DNA from: an uncultured Arenicella sp.
Lineage (GTDB): Bacteria; Pseudomonadota; Gammaproteobacteria; Arenicellales; Arenicellaceae
DNA: 64,000 bases
Direction of reading: 5' to 3'
Assembly (NCBI GenBank): GCA_937974565.1
Contig: CALJWL010000047.1
Coordinates: forward strand, 1-64,000
Below the pieces are notes generated by a model that was not told the DNA's origin, did no database searches, and saw only the letters and a program-made list of their open reading frames with translations. Position numbers and translations under genes: made by a program. Position 1 is the stretch's first letter; the number at the start of each line of letters is the position of its first letter. This document shows positions 8,056-18,267 of this stretch, piece after piece.

Positions 8056-10413
8056 CTAAAGTTTTGAAACCGTTAAACTGATACTGTGAAGGTTATCTGA
8101 ACTGTTTCCCAACAAAATTTCAAATTGACCTGGCTCCACGGTTTTCTGCATGTTGATGTCATAAAAAGCCAAATCACGTTGTGCATCCAGTTCAAACTCA
8201 ATCGTTTTACTTTCACCCGCTTTCAGTTCCACACGAGCAAACGCTTTGAGTTCCTTAACCGGTCTGGTAACACTGCTCACCGTATCACGAACATAAAGTT
8301 GTATGACTTCTGAACCCAACTTATCTCCGATATTTTTAACATTAGCCGAGACCACAACTTGGCCAAAGGGAGTAATTTCAGAAACGCTGAGCTTAGGCTT
8401 ACTCATCGAAAACTCCGTGTAGCTCAAGCCATACCCAAAAGGATAAAGCGGGCTGGCATCTGCGCCCAAATAACCGCGTTTTGCCGAAGGTTTGTAGTTG
8501 TAATAAGACGGCAAATGGCCAACGGAGCGCGGAATACTGACGGGTAATTTACCACTGGGGTTCGCCTCACCAAAAAGTACATTGGCCACTGCTGTGCCTG
8601 TTTCTTGCCCTAAAAGCCACCCTTGAATGAGTGCATCGGCCTGTTCAGCAACAGTGGTAACAGCCAGAGGGCGGCCACTAATTAAAACAACAATGATGGG
8701 CTTTCCGAGTTCATGCAATTCATCAAATAACTGTTGTTGCTCGCCAACCAATTGAATGCTTGTACGATCACCGTAATGCCCTGCTACGTACGCTTCACGA
8801 CTGGTTGCTTCATTGCCACCAATGGCTAAGACTATCGCATCGCTGTCTTTGGCTACATCAACGGCCTGTTTAATTCGCTCTTGATTTTCTTTAGGGTCAG
8901 CAAACTCAACTTCATCACGAAACCAGGCCTTCCAGCCCGGGTTTTCGGTGATTCTAGCCCCTTCAGCATACACAACCTCTATGTTGTCCTTAACATAACT
9001 ACGCACACCCTCAAGTATGGAGACCGTTTGTCGTGGCTGGTCAGAGTATCCCCCAAGAACCACATTGTCAGCATTAGGCCCTATAACGGCGAGACGTTTG
9101 ATAGTCTCAGTCTGCAAAGGCAGAGTGTTATTCTCATTCTTCAGCAGTACCATACTTTGCTCTGCAGCTCTGACAGCCAGTGTACGGGCTTCATCATTGC
9201 CGGTGATGGCATCCGCATAGTCAGCATCAGCGTAGGCATTTTCAAATAACCCAGCTTTGAATTTAAGGGACAAGATACGGGTTACAGACTGATCAATCGC
9301 TGACATCGGGTACAAACCGTCTTTAACTAACTGTACTAAAATTGGATAAACGTCAGGGTCAGGCAACTCCATATCAACACCGGCTTGATGCGCTAAAACA
9401 GCGGCTTGCTTATAATCCGGCGCTATATGATGAATGTCCTTCAGTTGCTCAATGGCATCGTAATCAGAGACCACTACCCCATCAAACCCCCACTCACCAC
9501 GCAGCACGTCTTGTAATAAGAACTTGCTGGCGTGCGACGGAACACCATCAATTTCGTTATAAGAAGCCATAACGCTAGCGGCATTGGCTTCTCGCACTGC
9601 CGCTTCAAACGGGGGAAAGAAAACTTCACGTAAAATACGTTCAGAGATATTCGCTGGTGCAATATTAATGCCCGATTCAGGTTGACCATGCCCGGTCATG
9701 TGTTTGAGAGTAGTATACACTTTGTCTTTTGCAAGCGTCTCACCACCGCCTTGAAAACCTTGGATCGCTGAAACCCCCATGCGTGATACCAAGTAAGGGT
9801 CTTCGCCGAACGTTTCTTCAATTCGCCCCCACCTAGGGTCGCGAGCCACGTCAATCACAGGCGACAACACATGATGTACGCCTCGCGCTCTGATTTCACG
9901 TGCCACAATGCTGTAAATGTTTCGAATCAACGCTTCATTCCACGTGCTAGCCAAACCAATAGCTTGAGGAAAAGACGTTGCGTCTTTGGCTTGAAAACCA
10001 TGTAGACCTTCTTCATGAAACAACACCGGAATGCCCAAACGCGTGTTTTCAATAGCCTCTTTTTGAATGCTGTTAATAAATTCAACACTTTGCCTAGCAT
10101 CTCGCGCTGGAGTGTTTTGCACATCGCCGAAACCTGTGACGTCTTGCGGACGAGCTACGCAACCCACTCCATTAGGGTGTGCTTTGTGCAGAGCCTGTGG
10201 TTTGAGTTTACCTTCATCATTGAGAAACTTGCGCTTCATTTGCCAAACGCAAACCATTTGCGCCACTTTTTCTTCCAACGTCATGCGCGAAAGTAGGTCT
10301 TGAGTGCGTACCTCAATGCTTTGCGAGGCATCTTTATACAGCTGCGCGCTAGCATTACTAATGCATAATAATCCGGTAAATAAAACACCGACAATTAACT
10401 TTAATGAAAACAT
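8056..10413 (-). CDS. Periplasmic GH3 beta-glycosidase (beta-glucosidase/beta-xylosidase)
   Basis: Exo-acting glycosidase that releases terminal beta-linked sugars from oligosaccharides. The 785-aa protein has a Sec signal peptide (about residues 1-23, ending ASA), the GH3 barrel with KHMTGHGQPESG and the nucleophile in VVSDYDA (D317), the GH3 C domain with the sugar-binding GGNEA, and a C-terminal fibronectin-III-like domain (about 680-785). The architecture is that of BglX. GTGAGGAGC precedes the ATG. It lies 94 bases after the Nudix regulator with no terminator between, so it probably belongs to the xylose operon. That context favours beta-xylosidase or mixed activity; the sequence alone does not decide. 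Confidence 0.9.
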   Translation of the reverse strand: MFSLKLIVGVLFTGLLCISNASAQLYKDASQSIEVRTQDLLSRMTLEEKVAQMVCVWQMKRKFLNDEGKLKPQALHKAHPNGVGCVARPQDVTGFGDVQNTPARDARQSVEFINSIQKEAIENTRLGIPVLFHEEGLHGFQAKDATSFPQAIGLASTWNEALIRNIYSIVAREIRARGVHHVLSPVIDVARDPRWGRIEETFGEDPYLVSRMGVSAIQGFQGGGETLAKDKVYTTLKHMTGHGQPESGINIAPANISERILREVFFPPFEAAVREANAASVMASYNEIDGVPSHASKFLLQDVLRGEWGFDGVVVSDYDAIEQLKDIHHIAPDYKQAAVLAHQAGVDMELPDPDVYPILVQLVKDGLYPMSAIDQSVTRILSLKFKAGLFENAYADADYADAITGNDEARTLAVRAAEQSMVLLKNENNTLPLQTETIKRLAVIGPNADNVVLGGYSDQPRQTVSILEGVRSYVKDNIEVVYAEGARITENPGWKAWFRDEVEFADPKENQERIKQAVDVAKDSDAIVLAIGGNEATSREAYVAGHYGDRTSIQLVGEQQQLFDELHELGKPIIVVLISGRPLAVTTVAEQADALIQGWLLGQETGTAVANVLFGEANPSGKLPVSIPRSVGHLPSYYNYKPSAKRGYLGADASPLYPFGYGLSYTEFSMSKPKLSVSEITPFGQVVVSANVKNIGDKLGSEVIQLYVRDTVSSVTRPVKELKAFARVELKAGESKTIEFELDAQRDLAFYDINMQKTVEPGQFEILLGNSSDNLHSISLTVSKL

Positions 10414-10507
10414 CTCATGCTCCTCACAATAGAATTTTGTGGTTCGATATAATGGGTTCTGTATTTATAATTAAGGTTAGCTAAACCGGTGAACCGACGC
10501 GTCAGTT

Positions 10508-11173
10508 CTAAAACTCGAAGACAAAGCCTTTCCTTTGCAGTTTTTGGTACACGCCAGAATCAAATCGGTAAAATTGTGCGGCACGATGCGCACGTCCAAC
10601 TTGTTTCTCACCACAATCCATTAGCAACTTCATCCCCAACATCTTGCGTCTGAAATTGGGTTTATTGAGTTCTTTATCAAGAATGGCTTCGTACAAACGT
10701 TGTAATTCTAATAACGTAAATTTTTTAGGCAGCAAACTAAAACCTATCGGCGCACTTCGAACTTTGGCTTTCAAGGATTTCATCCCGTAGTCAAGGATTT
10801 GCCCGTGATCATACATCAGTTCAGGCAACTCCTTCACTGGAAACCAATTTGCGGCCAGTTCGTGTGCGCCCGCAACGGCTTCATAATCTTGAGGCCTAAC
10901 CAGCGCGAAGTATGCGGTGGTGATAACACGTTCACTAGGGTAACGATCTAGAGAACCAAAGGTTCTAAATTGCTCTAGAAAAATATCATCAATTCCGGTT
11001 CGGGTGCGTAGGGTCCGAATGGCAGCATCTTCAAGACTTTCATCGCCTTGAATAAAGTCGCCAGGCAAACCCCATTGGCCTTCAGCAGGTCCGCTGGCAT
11101 GCTGAATCAGGCAAACTTCCAGTTTGCCCTTTCGACACCCAAAAATAACGTTATCGACGGAATGGTGATACAT
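10508..11173 (-). CDS. Nudix-type (NrtR-family) transcriptional regulator of the xylose operon
   Basis: Predicted sugar-responsive DNA-binding regulator, 221 aa. The N-terminal Nudix-fold domain (about residues 5-145) is followed by a winged-helix segment (about 150-221). The Nudix box is degenerate: the family's REVxEExG reads RTLRTRTG in GDESLEDAAIRTLRTRTGI, so catalytic Glu residues are missing and the domain most likely senses a ligand instead of hydrolysing it. Related Nudix regulators control sugar genes in other bacteria. It starts one base after the porter stop codon, with its ribosome site (GAGG) inside the end of that gene. It is cotranscribed with the genes it presumably controls. 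Confidence 0.85.
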   Translation of the reverse strand: MYHHSVDNVIFGCRKGKLEVCLIQHASGPAEGQWGLPGDFIQGDESLEDAAIRTLRTRTGIDDIFLEQFRTFGSLDRYPSERVITTAYFALVRPQDYEAVAGAHELAANWFPVKELPELMYDHGQILDYGMKSLKAKVRSAPIGFSLLPKKFTLLELQRLYEAILDKELNKPNFRRKMLGMKLLMDCGEKQVGRAHRAAQFYRFDSGVYQKLQRKGFVFEF

Positions 11174-11174
11174 T

Positions 11175-12572
11175 TTAACCTCGCATATTTTCTAAGCTGA
11201 CTCCTCTTGTTTCTTGCACCATTTTAATAACAAATATAACGGACAATGCAGCAAAGAACGCATAAACACCATAAGCCCCTGCTAGGCCAATGCCGGCCAG
11301 CATAATCGGGAAAGACATGGTGATCAGAAAATTGGACAGCCATTGAAACAGGCCAGCAATGGCCAAACCGGAACCACGAATTTGGTTAGGAAACATCTCG
11401 CCTAACATAACCCACATCACTGGCCCCCACGAAAAGTTAAAGAACATGACGTATGCATTTGCGGAAATCAAAGCAATCTTACCGGTGCTGTCATTCAACA
11501 CCAGTTTTCCATCTGCCACCTCGGCCCCCGCAAATGCCAGAGTCACAATAACCAAAGTGATGGCCATGCCCACTGAACCAATTAGTAACAGCGGCTTACG
11601 ACCAATTTTGTCAATCAAGCACAATGCGAATACAACCGCAGCAATGCTCAACAGGCCCGACAGAATATTAATTTGCAATGCATCGTCTTCAGAAAAACCA
11701 ACGGATTGCCAAAGAACAGCACCGTAATAAAAAACAACATTAATACCGACTAACTGCTGGAACGTGGCTAAGCCAATACCCACCCAAACAATGGTGCGAA
11801 CCTTTCCTGCCCCATCCTTCAGGTCTGATAAGCTCGTCTTTTTAGGCTCGGCTTCAAGGGAACGTTGAATATCAGCTTGCAAGACCTTAGCTTGATCGTC
11901 GCCTTGCAACTTGGTTAGAACCTGAAGAGCCGCCGCATTTTTACCTTTTAGCACTAAATACCTTGGGCTCTCCGGAATAAACAAGAGCGTGACTAAAAAC
12001 AACGCCGCTGGAATGGTTTCAATCCAGAACATCCATCGCCAAGCTTCGTAGCCGGCCCAAAAAATTTCGGTGGATCCACCTGCAAAATTCGCCAGTAAAT
12101 AATTGGAAAAGAAAGCCGCTGACAACCCGCTAATGATGGCCACTTGTTGAATACTTGATAACCTGCCGCGAATCTCCGTGGGCGCAATTTCACTGATGTA
12201 AGCAGGGGCCATAACGCTGGCCGCACCCACCGCCAAACCACCTAAGATACGGTAAAAGACAAATTCTAAAGAACCAGTAGAGATGCCTGAGCCCCAGGCA
12301 CTGACCAAAAATAATATGGCCGACACCAACAATAACGAACGCCGACCATACACATCAGCAAGCCTTCCAGCGAAGAAAGCCCCTACCGCACAGCCCAATA
12401 ACATTGAAGCCACGTTGAAACCAGTGCCAATGCTGTTCGATTTAAACGCGGTTTGTAAACCGTCCACAGTTCCATTAATTACACCGCTGTCAAAGCCGAA
12501 TAAAAAGCCGCCAAGTGTGGCGACCAGACTAATACCTATGATGAATGTCATATTCGTGTTGGAACTAGACAT
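11175..12572 (-). CDS. MFS sugar porter, probable D-xylose/H+ symporter
   Basis: Inner-membrane sugar:proton symporter of the sugar porter family (465 aa, 12 membrane segments). Family signatures are visible: GFLFGFDSGVINGT in helix 1, GRLADVYGRRS in the 2-3 loop, PESPRYL after helix 6, QQLVGINVVFYYG in helix 7 and DKIGRKPLL in the 8-9 loop. AGGAGG is seven bases before the ATG. It lies downstream of xylA and overlaps functionally with it, so xylose is the likely substrate. The gap to xylA holds a 22-base hairpin. Confidence 0.9.
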   Translation of the reverse strand: MSSSNTNMTFIIGISLVATLGGFLFGFDSGVINGTVDGLQTAFKSNSIGTGFNVASMLLGCAVGAFFAGRLADVYGRRSLLLVSAILFLVSAWGSGISTGSLEFVFYRILGGLAVGAASVMAPAYISEIAPTEIRGRLSSIQQVAIISGLSAAFFSNYLLANFAGGSTEIFWAGYEAWRWMFWIETIPAALFLVTLLFIPESPRYLVLKGKNAAALQVLTKLQGDDQAKVLQADIQRSLEAEPKKTSLSDLKDGAGKVRTIVWVGIGLATFQQLVGINVVFYYGAVLWQSVGFSEDDALQINILSGLLSIAAVVFALCLIDKIGRKPLLLIGSVGMAITLVIVTLAFAGAEVADGKLVLNDSTGKIALISANAYVMFFNFSWGPVMWVMLGEMFPNQIRGSGLAIAGLFQWLSNFLITMSFPIMLAGIGLAGAYGVYAFFAALSVIFVIKMVQETRGVSLENMRG

Positions 12573-12595
12573 ATCAAACCTCCTGATGAATATAC

Positions 12596-12617
12596 GCCAC
12601 TGCTCAAGGGCAGTGGC
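12596..12617. repeat. Hairpin between xylA and the sugar porter
   Basis: GCCACTGC and GCAGTGGC form a perfect 8-bp stem around TCAAGG. There is no T-run on the minus strand, which is the transcribed one, so this is more likely an mRNA-processing or stabilising element inside the operon than a terminator. Confidence 0.6.
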
Positions 12618-12657
12618 TTTATTGTTATAGTGCGTTTAAGAGCCTAAAACTGTGACT

Positions 12658-14004
12658 CTAGTCAATACAAAATAGTGCGTCGTTAATTGTGTTTTCAACC
12701 CATTCTTGCTGGCCGCTTTCCGCGGCAGGATAACCCGACTCAACAGCATGATTAAAAAGATCATTTAAGCGTAATTTGCCCGCTTCAAAGTCCGCCCCTT
12801 TGCCTTGTCTAAAACTTTCATAACGGCGTTTTTTAAAAGCGTCAAGCTTACCATCACGGATCAGTTTATCGGCAACAAGTAAACCACGAGCAAAGCTGTC
12901 CATACCACCGATATGTGCAATAAAAAAGTCTGACATATTAGTGGACTCTCGCCGTAGTTTGGCATCAAAGTTTAAGCCGCCATTAGTAAACCCACCGTTT
13001 TCCAGAACCACAATCATAGCCTGAACACAATCGTACAGGTCGGTGGGGAACTGATCGGTGTCCCAACCATTTTGGTAATCACCACGATTCGCGTCTATGG
13101 AACCCAATAAATCAGCATCGGCCGCCATTCTTAGATCGTGTGCAAAGGTGTGTCCAGCCAAGGTGGCGTGATTAGCCTCAATATTCAGTTTAAAGTCTTT
13201 ATCTAAACCATGATGCCTTAAAAAACCGATTACGGTTTGCGCATCAAAATCGTACTGATGCTTAGTCGGTTCCATCGGCTTGGGTTCAATCAAAAAGTCG
13301 CCTTTGAAGCCAATGCTACGGCCGTAGTCTCTGGCCATGGTTAAGAATCGAGCCATGTGTTCCAATTCTTGCTTGGTGTCGGTATTAAACAAACAAGAGT
13401 AACCTTCGCGACCACCCCAAAATACGTAGTTTTCACCCCCCAATTCAACCGTGGCATCAAGCGCCATTTTCACTTGCGCGCCCGCGTGTGCAACCACATT
13501 AAAATCAGGGTTAGTACTGGCACCATTCATGTAACGAGGGTTAGAAAAGACATTGGCGGTGCCCCAGAGTAACTTAATGCCTGTTTCTTTCTGCATTTCT
13601 TTAGCGCGATCAACCATGGCTTGCAGATTTGCTTGACTGTCAGAAACACCGCGGCCCTCTGGAGCCATGTCAATGTCGTGAAAACAGTAATAAGGCACAT
13701 TAAGTTTGCTGGTTAGTTCAAAAGCGGCATCCATTTTCTGATTAGCCACTTGCAAAGGGCTGTCGCCATTTAACCAAGCATGCTGGCGTGTTTCGCTGCC
13801 AAAAGGATCCGCCCCACCCGAACAAAATGTGTGCCAGTAGCACACAGCAAAACGTAAATGATCTTCCATGCGTTTTCCTGACACCAAACGATCAGGGTCG
13901 TACGCTTTATACGCCAGTGGGTTGTCGGATTGCTTACCCTCGAATTCAATACGAGAGATATTGGGGAAATATTCAGTGTCTCCAATGTAAACGGGACGGG
14001 ACAT
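12658..14004 (-). CDS. xylA: Xylose isomerase
   Basis: Converts D-xylose to D-xylulose in the cytoplasm with two divalent metal ions. The 448-aa protein is a class II isomerase with the family's usual length. The catalytic His is in FHDID (H109). Metal ligands lie in [19 protein letters not shown] and [23 protein letters not shown] lies eight bases before the ATG. It sits 34 bases after xylB and is followed by the sugar porter, giving the order xylB-xylA-porter-regulator-GH3. Confidence 0.97.
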   Translation of the reverse strand: MSRPVYIGDTEYFPNISRIEFEGKQSDNPLAYKAYDPDRLVSGKRMEDHLRFAVCYWHTFCSGGADPFGSETRQHAWLNGDSPLQVANQKMDAAFELTSKLNVPYYCFHDIDMAPEGRGVSDSQANLQAMVDRAKEMQKETGIKLLWGTANVFSNPRYMNGASTNPDFNVVAHAGAQVKMALDATVELGGENYVFWGGREGYSCLFNTDTKQELEHMARFLTMARDYGRSIGFKGDFLIEPKPMEPTKHQYDFDAQTVIGFLRHHGLDKDFKLNIEANHATLAGHTFAHDLRMAADADLLGSIDANRGDYQNGWDTDQFPTDLYDCVQAMIVVLENGGFTNGGLNFDAKLRRESTNMSDFFIAHIGGMDSFARGLLVADKLIRDGKLDAFKKRRYESFRQGKGADFEAGKLRLNDLFNHAVESGYPAAESGQQEWVENTINDALFCID

Positions 14005-14038
14005 AATTACTCCATTACGTTGTGTTGTTTGGGCTTTA

Positions 14039-15541
14039 CTAGCTAAAGAAAGGCCGCATGTGTCGTTGTAAATTTAAATAGTTTTGGTAGATGCTTTGAT
14101 AAGCTTCAACCAAACTAGGATTGGGGGTGTATTCAATTTGATCATAGTTTGCCAAAGCGGAATCCGTATACGTTGCATCAATGATGCCGTGATTGTCCAC
14201 CAAACTGCATGCTTGAAGAGCGGCCCCAAATGCCGCACCTTCGTTATTTTTGTACACAGAAGTTTTTACGCCAAACAAATCCGCCACCATTTGACACCAT
14301 TGAGGGCTGTTCGCGCCACCGCCAGTCAAGGTAATTTGAGTGGGGTTAATATTGTGGGCTTGTAGCTCATTAAAACCATAATAAAGCCCAAAGGTCACTC
14401 CTTCAACCGAGGCTCGTATCAAATTTGTCTGCGTGAGGTTCTGCGAGTTTATACCGGCTAAGACACCTTCTGAGTTTGGTAAGTTTGGTACTCTTTCACC
14501 GTTCAAATAGGCAAGCATCGACAAACCTTCGGCGCCAACCGGAGACAGTTTTAATGAGGCATCGATTTCTTCAACGTCATACCCCAAAAGGTGTCGTACG
14601 CTTTCGGTGGTGGTGGTGCAAGCCATGGTACAAACCAATGGCAACCAACCGCCATTAGAGCTGCAAAAGTTAGCCAGTTCACCGTTGCTATTATCGATAG
14701 CATGCTCTGAAAAAGCAAAAATTGTACCCGAGGTTCCTAAACTGAGGGTCATTCTCCCCAAATTGGTTGTATTCGTGCCGATGGCGGCCATCATGTTGTC
14801 GCCACCACCGATGGCCACTTGCACATCATTTGAAAGGCCTAAACGTTGGGCCACATCAGGAATTAAGGTGCCAATAGACCGGTTCTCTAAGCTCAACGAG
14901 GGCAAACAAGACGCCAAGTGTCCGCTGTCATCAATGGCATTGATCAAGGCGTTGCTCCATTCTCGCTTGCTGACATCCAATAGGCCGGTGCCAGATGCAT
15001 CACCCATTTCCATACAACGCTCTCCGGTGAGCCAGAAATTCAAATAATCATGCGGTAGCAAAACGGTGCGCATTGCTTGAAAAATGTCCGGTGCATTGTC
15101 TTTTAATTGCTTAAGTTTCGGTGCGGTGTAACCCGGCATCATCGGATTACCCACCAAACGAATGCACTCTTCTTGACCGCCAAGCGCTTGCATAATGTCT
15201 AAACATTGCTCAGAACTCGTGGTGTCACACCAGAGCTTAACCGGTGCAATCACATCTCCTTCTTTATTCAAAACAACTAAACCGTGTTGCTGGCCGGAAA
15301 CAGCCATGGAACGCACGTTATTAAGGTAGTGTTCTGGCACCTGCTTCACTACCTCAATAAAGGCGTTAATCCAATCCACCGCATTTTGTTCAGCCAAGCC
15401 GTTACCGTCTTGCGTGATATCCAGTGGCACTGAAAAAGTACCGCAAGTCGCTTTAGTTTTAATATCCAGTACCAAAGCTTTTATACTTTGAGTGCCTAGA
15501 TCAATGCCTAAAGTATAGTGTGTAACGTGCTTATCGAGCAT
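14039..15541 (-). CDS. xylB: Xylulokinase
   Basis: FGGY-family kinase (500 aa) that phosphorylates D-xylulose to xylulose 5-phosphate for the pentose phosphate pathway. It shows the N-terminal phosphate loop [13 protein letters not shown], the catalytic-Asp segment [11 protein letters not shown], the ATP-binding [10 protein letters not shown] and the adenosine-site [20 protein letters not shown]. It is the first gene of the leftward xylose operon. The ATG at 15541 has only a weak ribosome site. Confidence 0.95.
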   Translation of the reverse strand: MLDKHVTHYTLGIDLGTQSIKALVLDIKTKATCGTFSVPLDITQDGNGLAEQNAVDWINAFIEVVKQVPEHYLNNVRSMAVSGQQHGLVVLNKEGDVIAPVKLWCDTTSSEQCLDIMQALGGQEECIRLVGNPMMPGYTAPKLKQLKDNAPDIFQAMRTVLLPHDYLNFWLTGERCMEMGDASGTGLLDVSKREWSNALINAIDDSGHLASCLPSLSLENRSIGTLIPDVAQRLGLSNDVQVAIGGGDNMMAAIGTNTTNLGRMTLSLGTSGTIFAFSEHAIDNSNGELANFCSSNGGWLPLVCTMACTTTTESVRHLLGYDVEEIDASLKLSPVGAEGLSMLAYLNGERVPNLPNSEGVLAGINSQNLTQTNLIRASVEGVTFGLYYGFNELQAHNINPTQITLTGGGANSPQWCQMVADLFGVKTSVYKNNEGAAFGAALQACSLVDNHGIIDATYTDSALANYDQIEYTPNPSLVEAYQSIYQNYLNLQRHMRPFFS

Positions 15542-15562
15542 CTTATTATGTCTACTGCGCTT

Positions 15563-15568
15563 ATTATA
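15563..15568 (-). promoter_or_regulatory. Possible -10 box of the xylose operon
   Basis: TATAAT on the minus strand lies 22 bases before the xylB start codon. It sits inside an imperfect inverted repeat (TTATA...TAATAA, about 15561-15584) that could be the regulator's operator. No good -35 box was found, which would suit regulated transcription. Confidence 0.35.
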
Positions 15569-15748
15569 TTCAATATGACTATAAGCCTATCAGGCCTTTG
15601 AACATCATTCAAGAGACCGGCTCGCCATAACAAATATTATTTTAATAAAAAAGACTCCCTTCTACCTATCTTTTCTGATCTCAAGCAATAAAAGCAGTAT
15701 TACTCACATTCAAGGCAATAGCCACCGAAATAGCACGCCCCAAACGCT

Positions 15749-16249
15749 CTAACGATTATGGTCGGTTTTTTTTCGACTCAACAGTGCTTTTTGAAAGCGT
15801 TGATGAATACTGTCCGACACCTCTTTCAACTCAGTTATAGACACATTAAGAGCGTGGTCACCGATTGACGGTGTTGAGTTACCGATCTCCTTACCGGCCA
15901 ATTCGTCGGTCGAATTAAGCACTTTTGTCACTTCTTCAGTTAACTTACGCCTTATCTCAGCTTTATTATTTGGATCTACATCGTATCGTTCACCAAGTTC
16001 AAACAACTCTTGTTCGTTAAATGACACACCAATGCGGGCACGTTTTGGTGGGCTGGACGGCATTCCGACGATTTCACGAATCATTGAACTCGGCGCCTTG
16101 TGTTCACGAGCCGCTAATGTACGCAATAACGTATCGGCCGCATCCGGAAAGTCCAAGCTGATTTGAACCTTACGAATTTGTGCCGACTCGCGCTCCCACT
16201 TTGGGTTTTTATCAGTTAAATTTTTGCTCTTATTAGTGTGATTTGACAT
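15749..16249 (-). CDS. Hypothetical protein, last gene of the polyamine/PspA cluster
   Basis: A soluble 166-aa protein I do not recognise. The N-terminal 25 residues are polar. Then come segments resembling a ribbon-helix-helix arrangement (VQISLDFPDAADTLLRTLAAREHKAPSSMIREIV) and a second similar block (ARIGVSFNEQELFELGERY...AEIRRKLTEEV), followed by a polar C-terminal helix. It begins five bases after the preceding stop codon, so it is translationally linked to the cluster. A DNA-binding or adaptor role is possible, but it is a guess. Confidence 0.75.
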   Translation of the reverse strand: MSNHTNKSKNLTDKNPKWERESAQIRKVQISLDFPDAADTLLRTLAAREHKAPSSMIREIVGMPSSPPKRARIGVSFNEQELFELGERYDVDPNNKAEIRRKLTEEVTKVLNSTDELAGKEIGNSTPSIGDHALNVSITELKEVSDSIHQRFQKALLSRKKTDHNR

Positions 16250-16254
16250 TGTAT

Positions 16255-16887
16255 TTAGCCATTAGGCAGAAAAAAGTCGACGGCGGTTGCCGATACCGTT
16301 ACTTCTGCAAAAAACTCAGTCTCACCATCTTCCCACACTTCGATGGAAATCGAATGATGATTAGAATCGCCCTCCAACTCATGGTAGGTAAACGGCATGG
16401 ATTCATCTTCATACTTAGAAATGCCGCGATTTCTACGGTCTTCGTTGTAATAGTACGCCTGTGCTTCACACAAAGTTCGGGTGTATCTAGAGCAAGTCCA
16501 CTGGGCACGCCGAGGATCCACCGCAACCTCACGCAACCGCAAACCAGCGCCCTCACACTCTGGGTCAAACACCGCTGCCAGCTCATCACCATCAAATATC
16601 TCAATAATTTCAGGATGACGAATTTTGTGTGAAAACGTAATAGAGTCGTGATCTGCATCGTAAGTCGCGTTGACTTTTAAACCCGATGCATGGCTTAAAG
16701 CAAAGTCGGACACAAGCTCACCCGCGTAATCGTAAGTATTCACAGTCTCAACCGACAACGTTTCGCCACTAAGACCTTCTGGTAAAATTTCACGGAATTT
16801 TAGCGTCACTAAGTCGCCTTGATGCAACTGATCAAAACGCTCAACGGTTCGCGTCGACTCTGATGATTTTTTTCTTTTAAAAAACAT
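16255..16887 (-). CDS. Hypothetical protein in the PspA/polyamine cluster
   Basis: An acidic, soluble 210-aa protein with no signal peptide. It begins MFFKRKKS, then a beta-rich domain (about residues 17-95; GDLVTLKFREILPEGLSGETLSV) and a second beta-rich half ending near residue 205. GGAG precedes the ATG. Position suggests equivalence to YjfK (DUF2491) of the E. coli yjfIJKL group or to the DUF4178 proteins often found near such genes. I cannot confirm either family from the residues. Confidence 0.75.
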   Translation of the reverse strand: MFFKRKKSSESTRTVERFDQLHQGDLVTLKFREILPEGLSGETLSVETVNTYDYAGELVSDFALSHASGLKVNATYDADHDSITFSHKIRHPEIIEIFDGDELAAVFDPECEGAGLRLREVAVDPRRAQWTCSRYTRTLCEAQAYYYNEDRRNRGISKYEDESMPFTYHELEGDSNHHSISIEVWEDGETEFFAEVTVSATAVDFFLPNG

Positions 16888-16981
16888 AATTACTCCAAAA
16901 TTAATCAGGTTTACCCGTTAAACTCAAATGAAAACCAACGGTCAACGGCAAATGATTTAATCATTCGTCTGACGGCTAACT

Positions 16982-17416
16982 CTAAGCAGTCAATTTTTCT
17001 GAACGATAAAAAGCACTGACCATCAGTGTTGAAATAGGCAAAGTGGCGTATTTCATCGCTAACTCAGGCAAAAACCGGAATAGATGATCGTGTAAGATTT
17101 GAGGCCACACTAAGTGATAGTTCCAATATATAAAGGACGGGGCTAGAGCCACTAAAATCAACGTCACGATTTTTTGTCGGTTCAGCTTTAACAAATAATA
17201 GGCCAGCGGCGCCTGTAAGAAACAATAAATAACAAGGTCATGAGCTTTGTTAGCCCTCTGAAACCATTTCTCAGTAACACAACAATCAAACAAAGCACCA
17301 CTAATTGGGCTGATAAGCGGTAAAAAACCTCCCACCATCAACACCAAATAGTGATAAGCAAACCCCATGATCGCCACCAGTAAACAGTGATATATTAAGT
17401 TGTCGCGTTTAACCAT
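16982..17416 (-). CDS. Small membrane protein in the PspA/polyamine cluster
   Basis: A 144-aa hydrophobic protein from the ATG at 17416; an in-frame TTG at 17428 is an alternative start. It has four probable membrane segments (about residues 8-30, 60-75, 82-105 and 118-138) and a Cys pair (DCCV) in the first extracellular or cytoplasmic loop. No family is recognised. It lies between pspA-like and the 210-aa gene, in the same direction. Confidence 0.7.
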   Translation of the reverse strand: MVKRDNLIYHCLLVAIMGFAYHYLVLMVGGFLPLISPISGALFDCCVTEKWFQRANKAHDLVIYCFLQAPLAYYLLKLNRQKIVTLILVALAPSFIYWNYHLVWPQILHDHLFRFLPELAMKYATLPISTLMVSAFYRSEKLTA

Positions 17417-17537
17417 GAGTGACGCCAAAATCAGTTTTAATGCCTTGAATTAAAGATAACGATTCACACGAACTCAATAATCGAGTTCATGTGAAATGGC
17501 AACGTAAAACCTTACTCAGCCTACTTACGTTAAGTAA

Positions 17538-18218
17538 CTACTTTTTTAAGCTCGCCAAGATATCGTCAGCACTGGTGCCTGTTGACGACAAACCCGCATC
17601 GGCCAGCTCAGCATCCAAATCCGCACCTTTCTCAAGATCAGACAGCCATTTATCGGCATCCATACGATTTTCCGCTTCTTCTTGACGCGATTTAACTCGT
17701 TCCATTGCGCGCTGAACACGCTTAGCACCTGAGTCATTGGTCGGCATGGCCGCTGCTACTGCAGTTTGGGTCTTTTGTACTTGTTCATACGTTTTCAGCT
17801 TTTCAAGTTCGATCTTGTTCTTCTCGATACTGGCTTCGCGTTCTTTCACAATTTTGTATAAACGGTCTGTCTGAGCGGTTAACTCTTCACCTTGCGCATC
17901 AACATCTGTTTTTTCATCAGTGAGTTCAGCAATTTTAATCGCCACTTTTCGTGCCAAATCTTCATTCCCTTGCTCTAAAGCAGCTTTGGCCTTTGCAGTG
18001 TATTCGGCAATGTCTTCTGATAATTCGATGCTTTTTTTATCAAACTTGATCGCTTGCGCCTTTAAATTTCGAATATTGACGGTTGCCTTAGCAATGCCTT
18101 CTTTTGCCTCGCGAATTTCTTGTTCTAAGATCGTCATGGCTTGGCTATCAACAATGGCCTCACCCGCTTTATTTACGTTGCCTTTAATGGCTGCAAACAG
18201 GTCTTTTAAAATACTCAT
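17538..18218 (-). CDS. PspA/IM30 family protein (YjfJ-like)
   Basis: Peripheral inner-membrane scaffold of the ESCRT-III-like PspA/Vipp1 superfamily (226 aa). It is almost wholly helical with long coiled coils (about residues 25-150), opening with an amphipathic N-terminal helix MSILKDLFAAIKGNVNKAG and showing the family's EQEIREAKEGIAKA pattern. The C-terminal 60 residues are acidic and Ala-rich. AGGAG precedes the ATG. It lies next to a YjfI-like gene as in E. coli yjfIJ, which distinguishes it from stress-inducible PspA of the pspABC operon. The role is probably membrane maintenance together with the aminopropyltransferase and DUF350 proteins. Confidence 0.9.
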   Translation of the reverse strand: MSILKDLFAAIKGNVNKAGEAIVDSQAMTILEQEIREAKEGIAKATVNIRNLKAQAIKFDKKSIELSEDIAEYTAKAKAALEQGNEDLARKVAIKIAELTDEKTDVDAQGEELTAQTDRLYKIVKEREASIEKNKIELEKLKTYEQVQKTQTAVAAAMPTNDSGAKRVQRAMERVKSRQEEAENRMDADKWLSDLEKGADLDAELADAGLSSTGTSADDILASLKK

Positions 18219-18267
18219 AAAATACTCCTAAGTAATAAATTGAATGGATTAAAGAAGCAATACTGTG

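Noticed and set aside
12582-12595. GATGAATATACG near the sugar porter as a further operator of the amylase type
   Set aside because: Only one half matches, with an extra base; it overlaps the porter's ribosome site, where such sequence can arise by chance.
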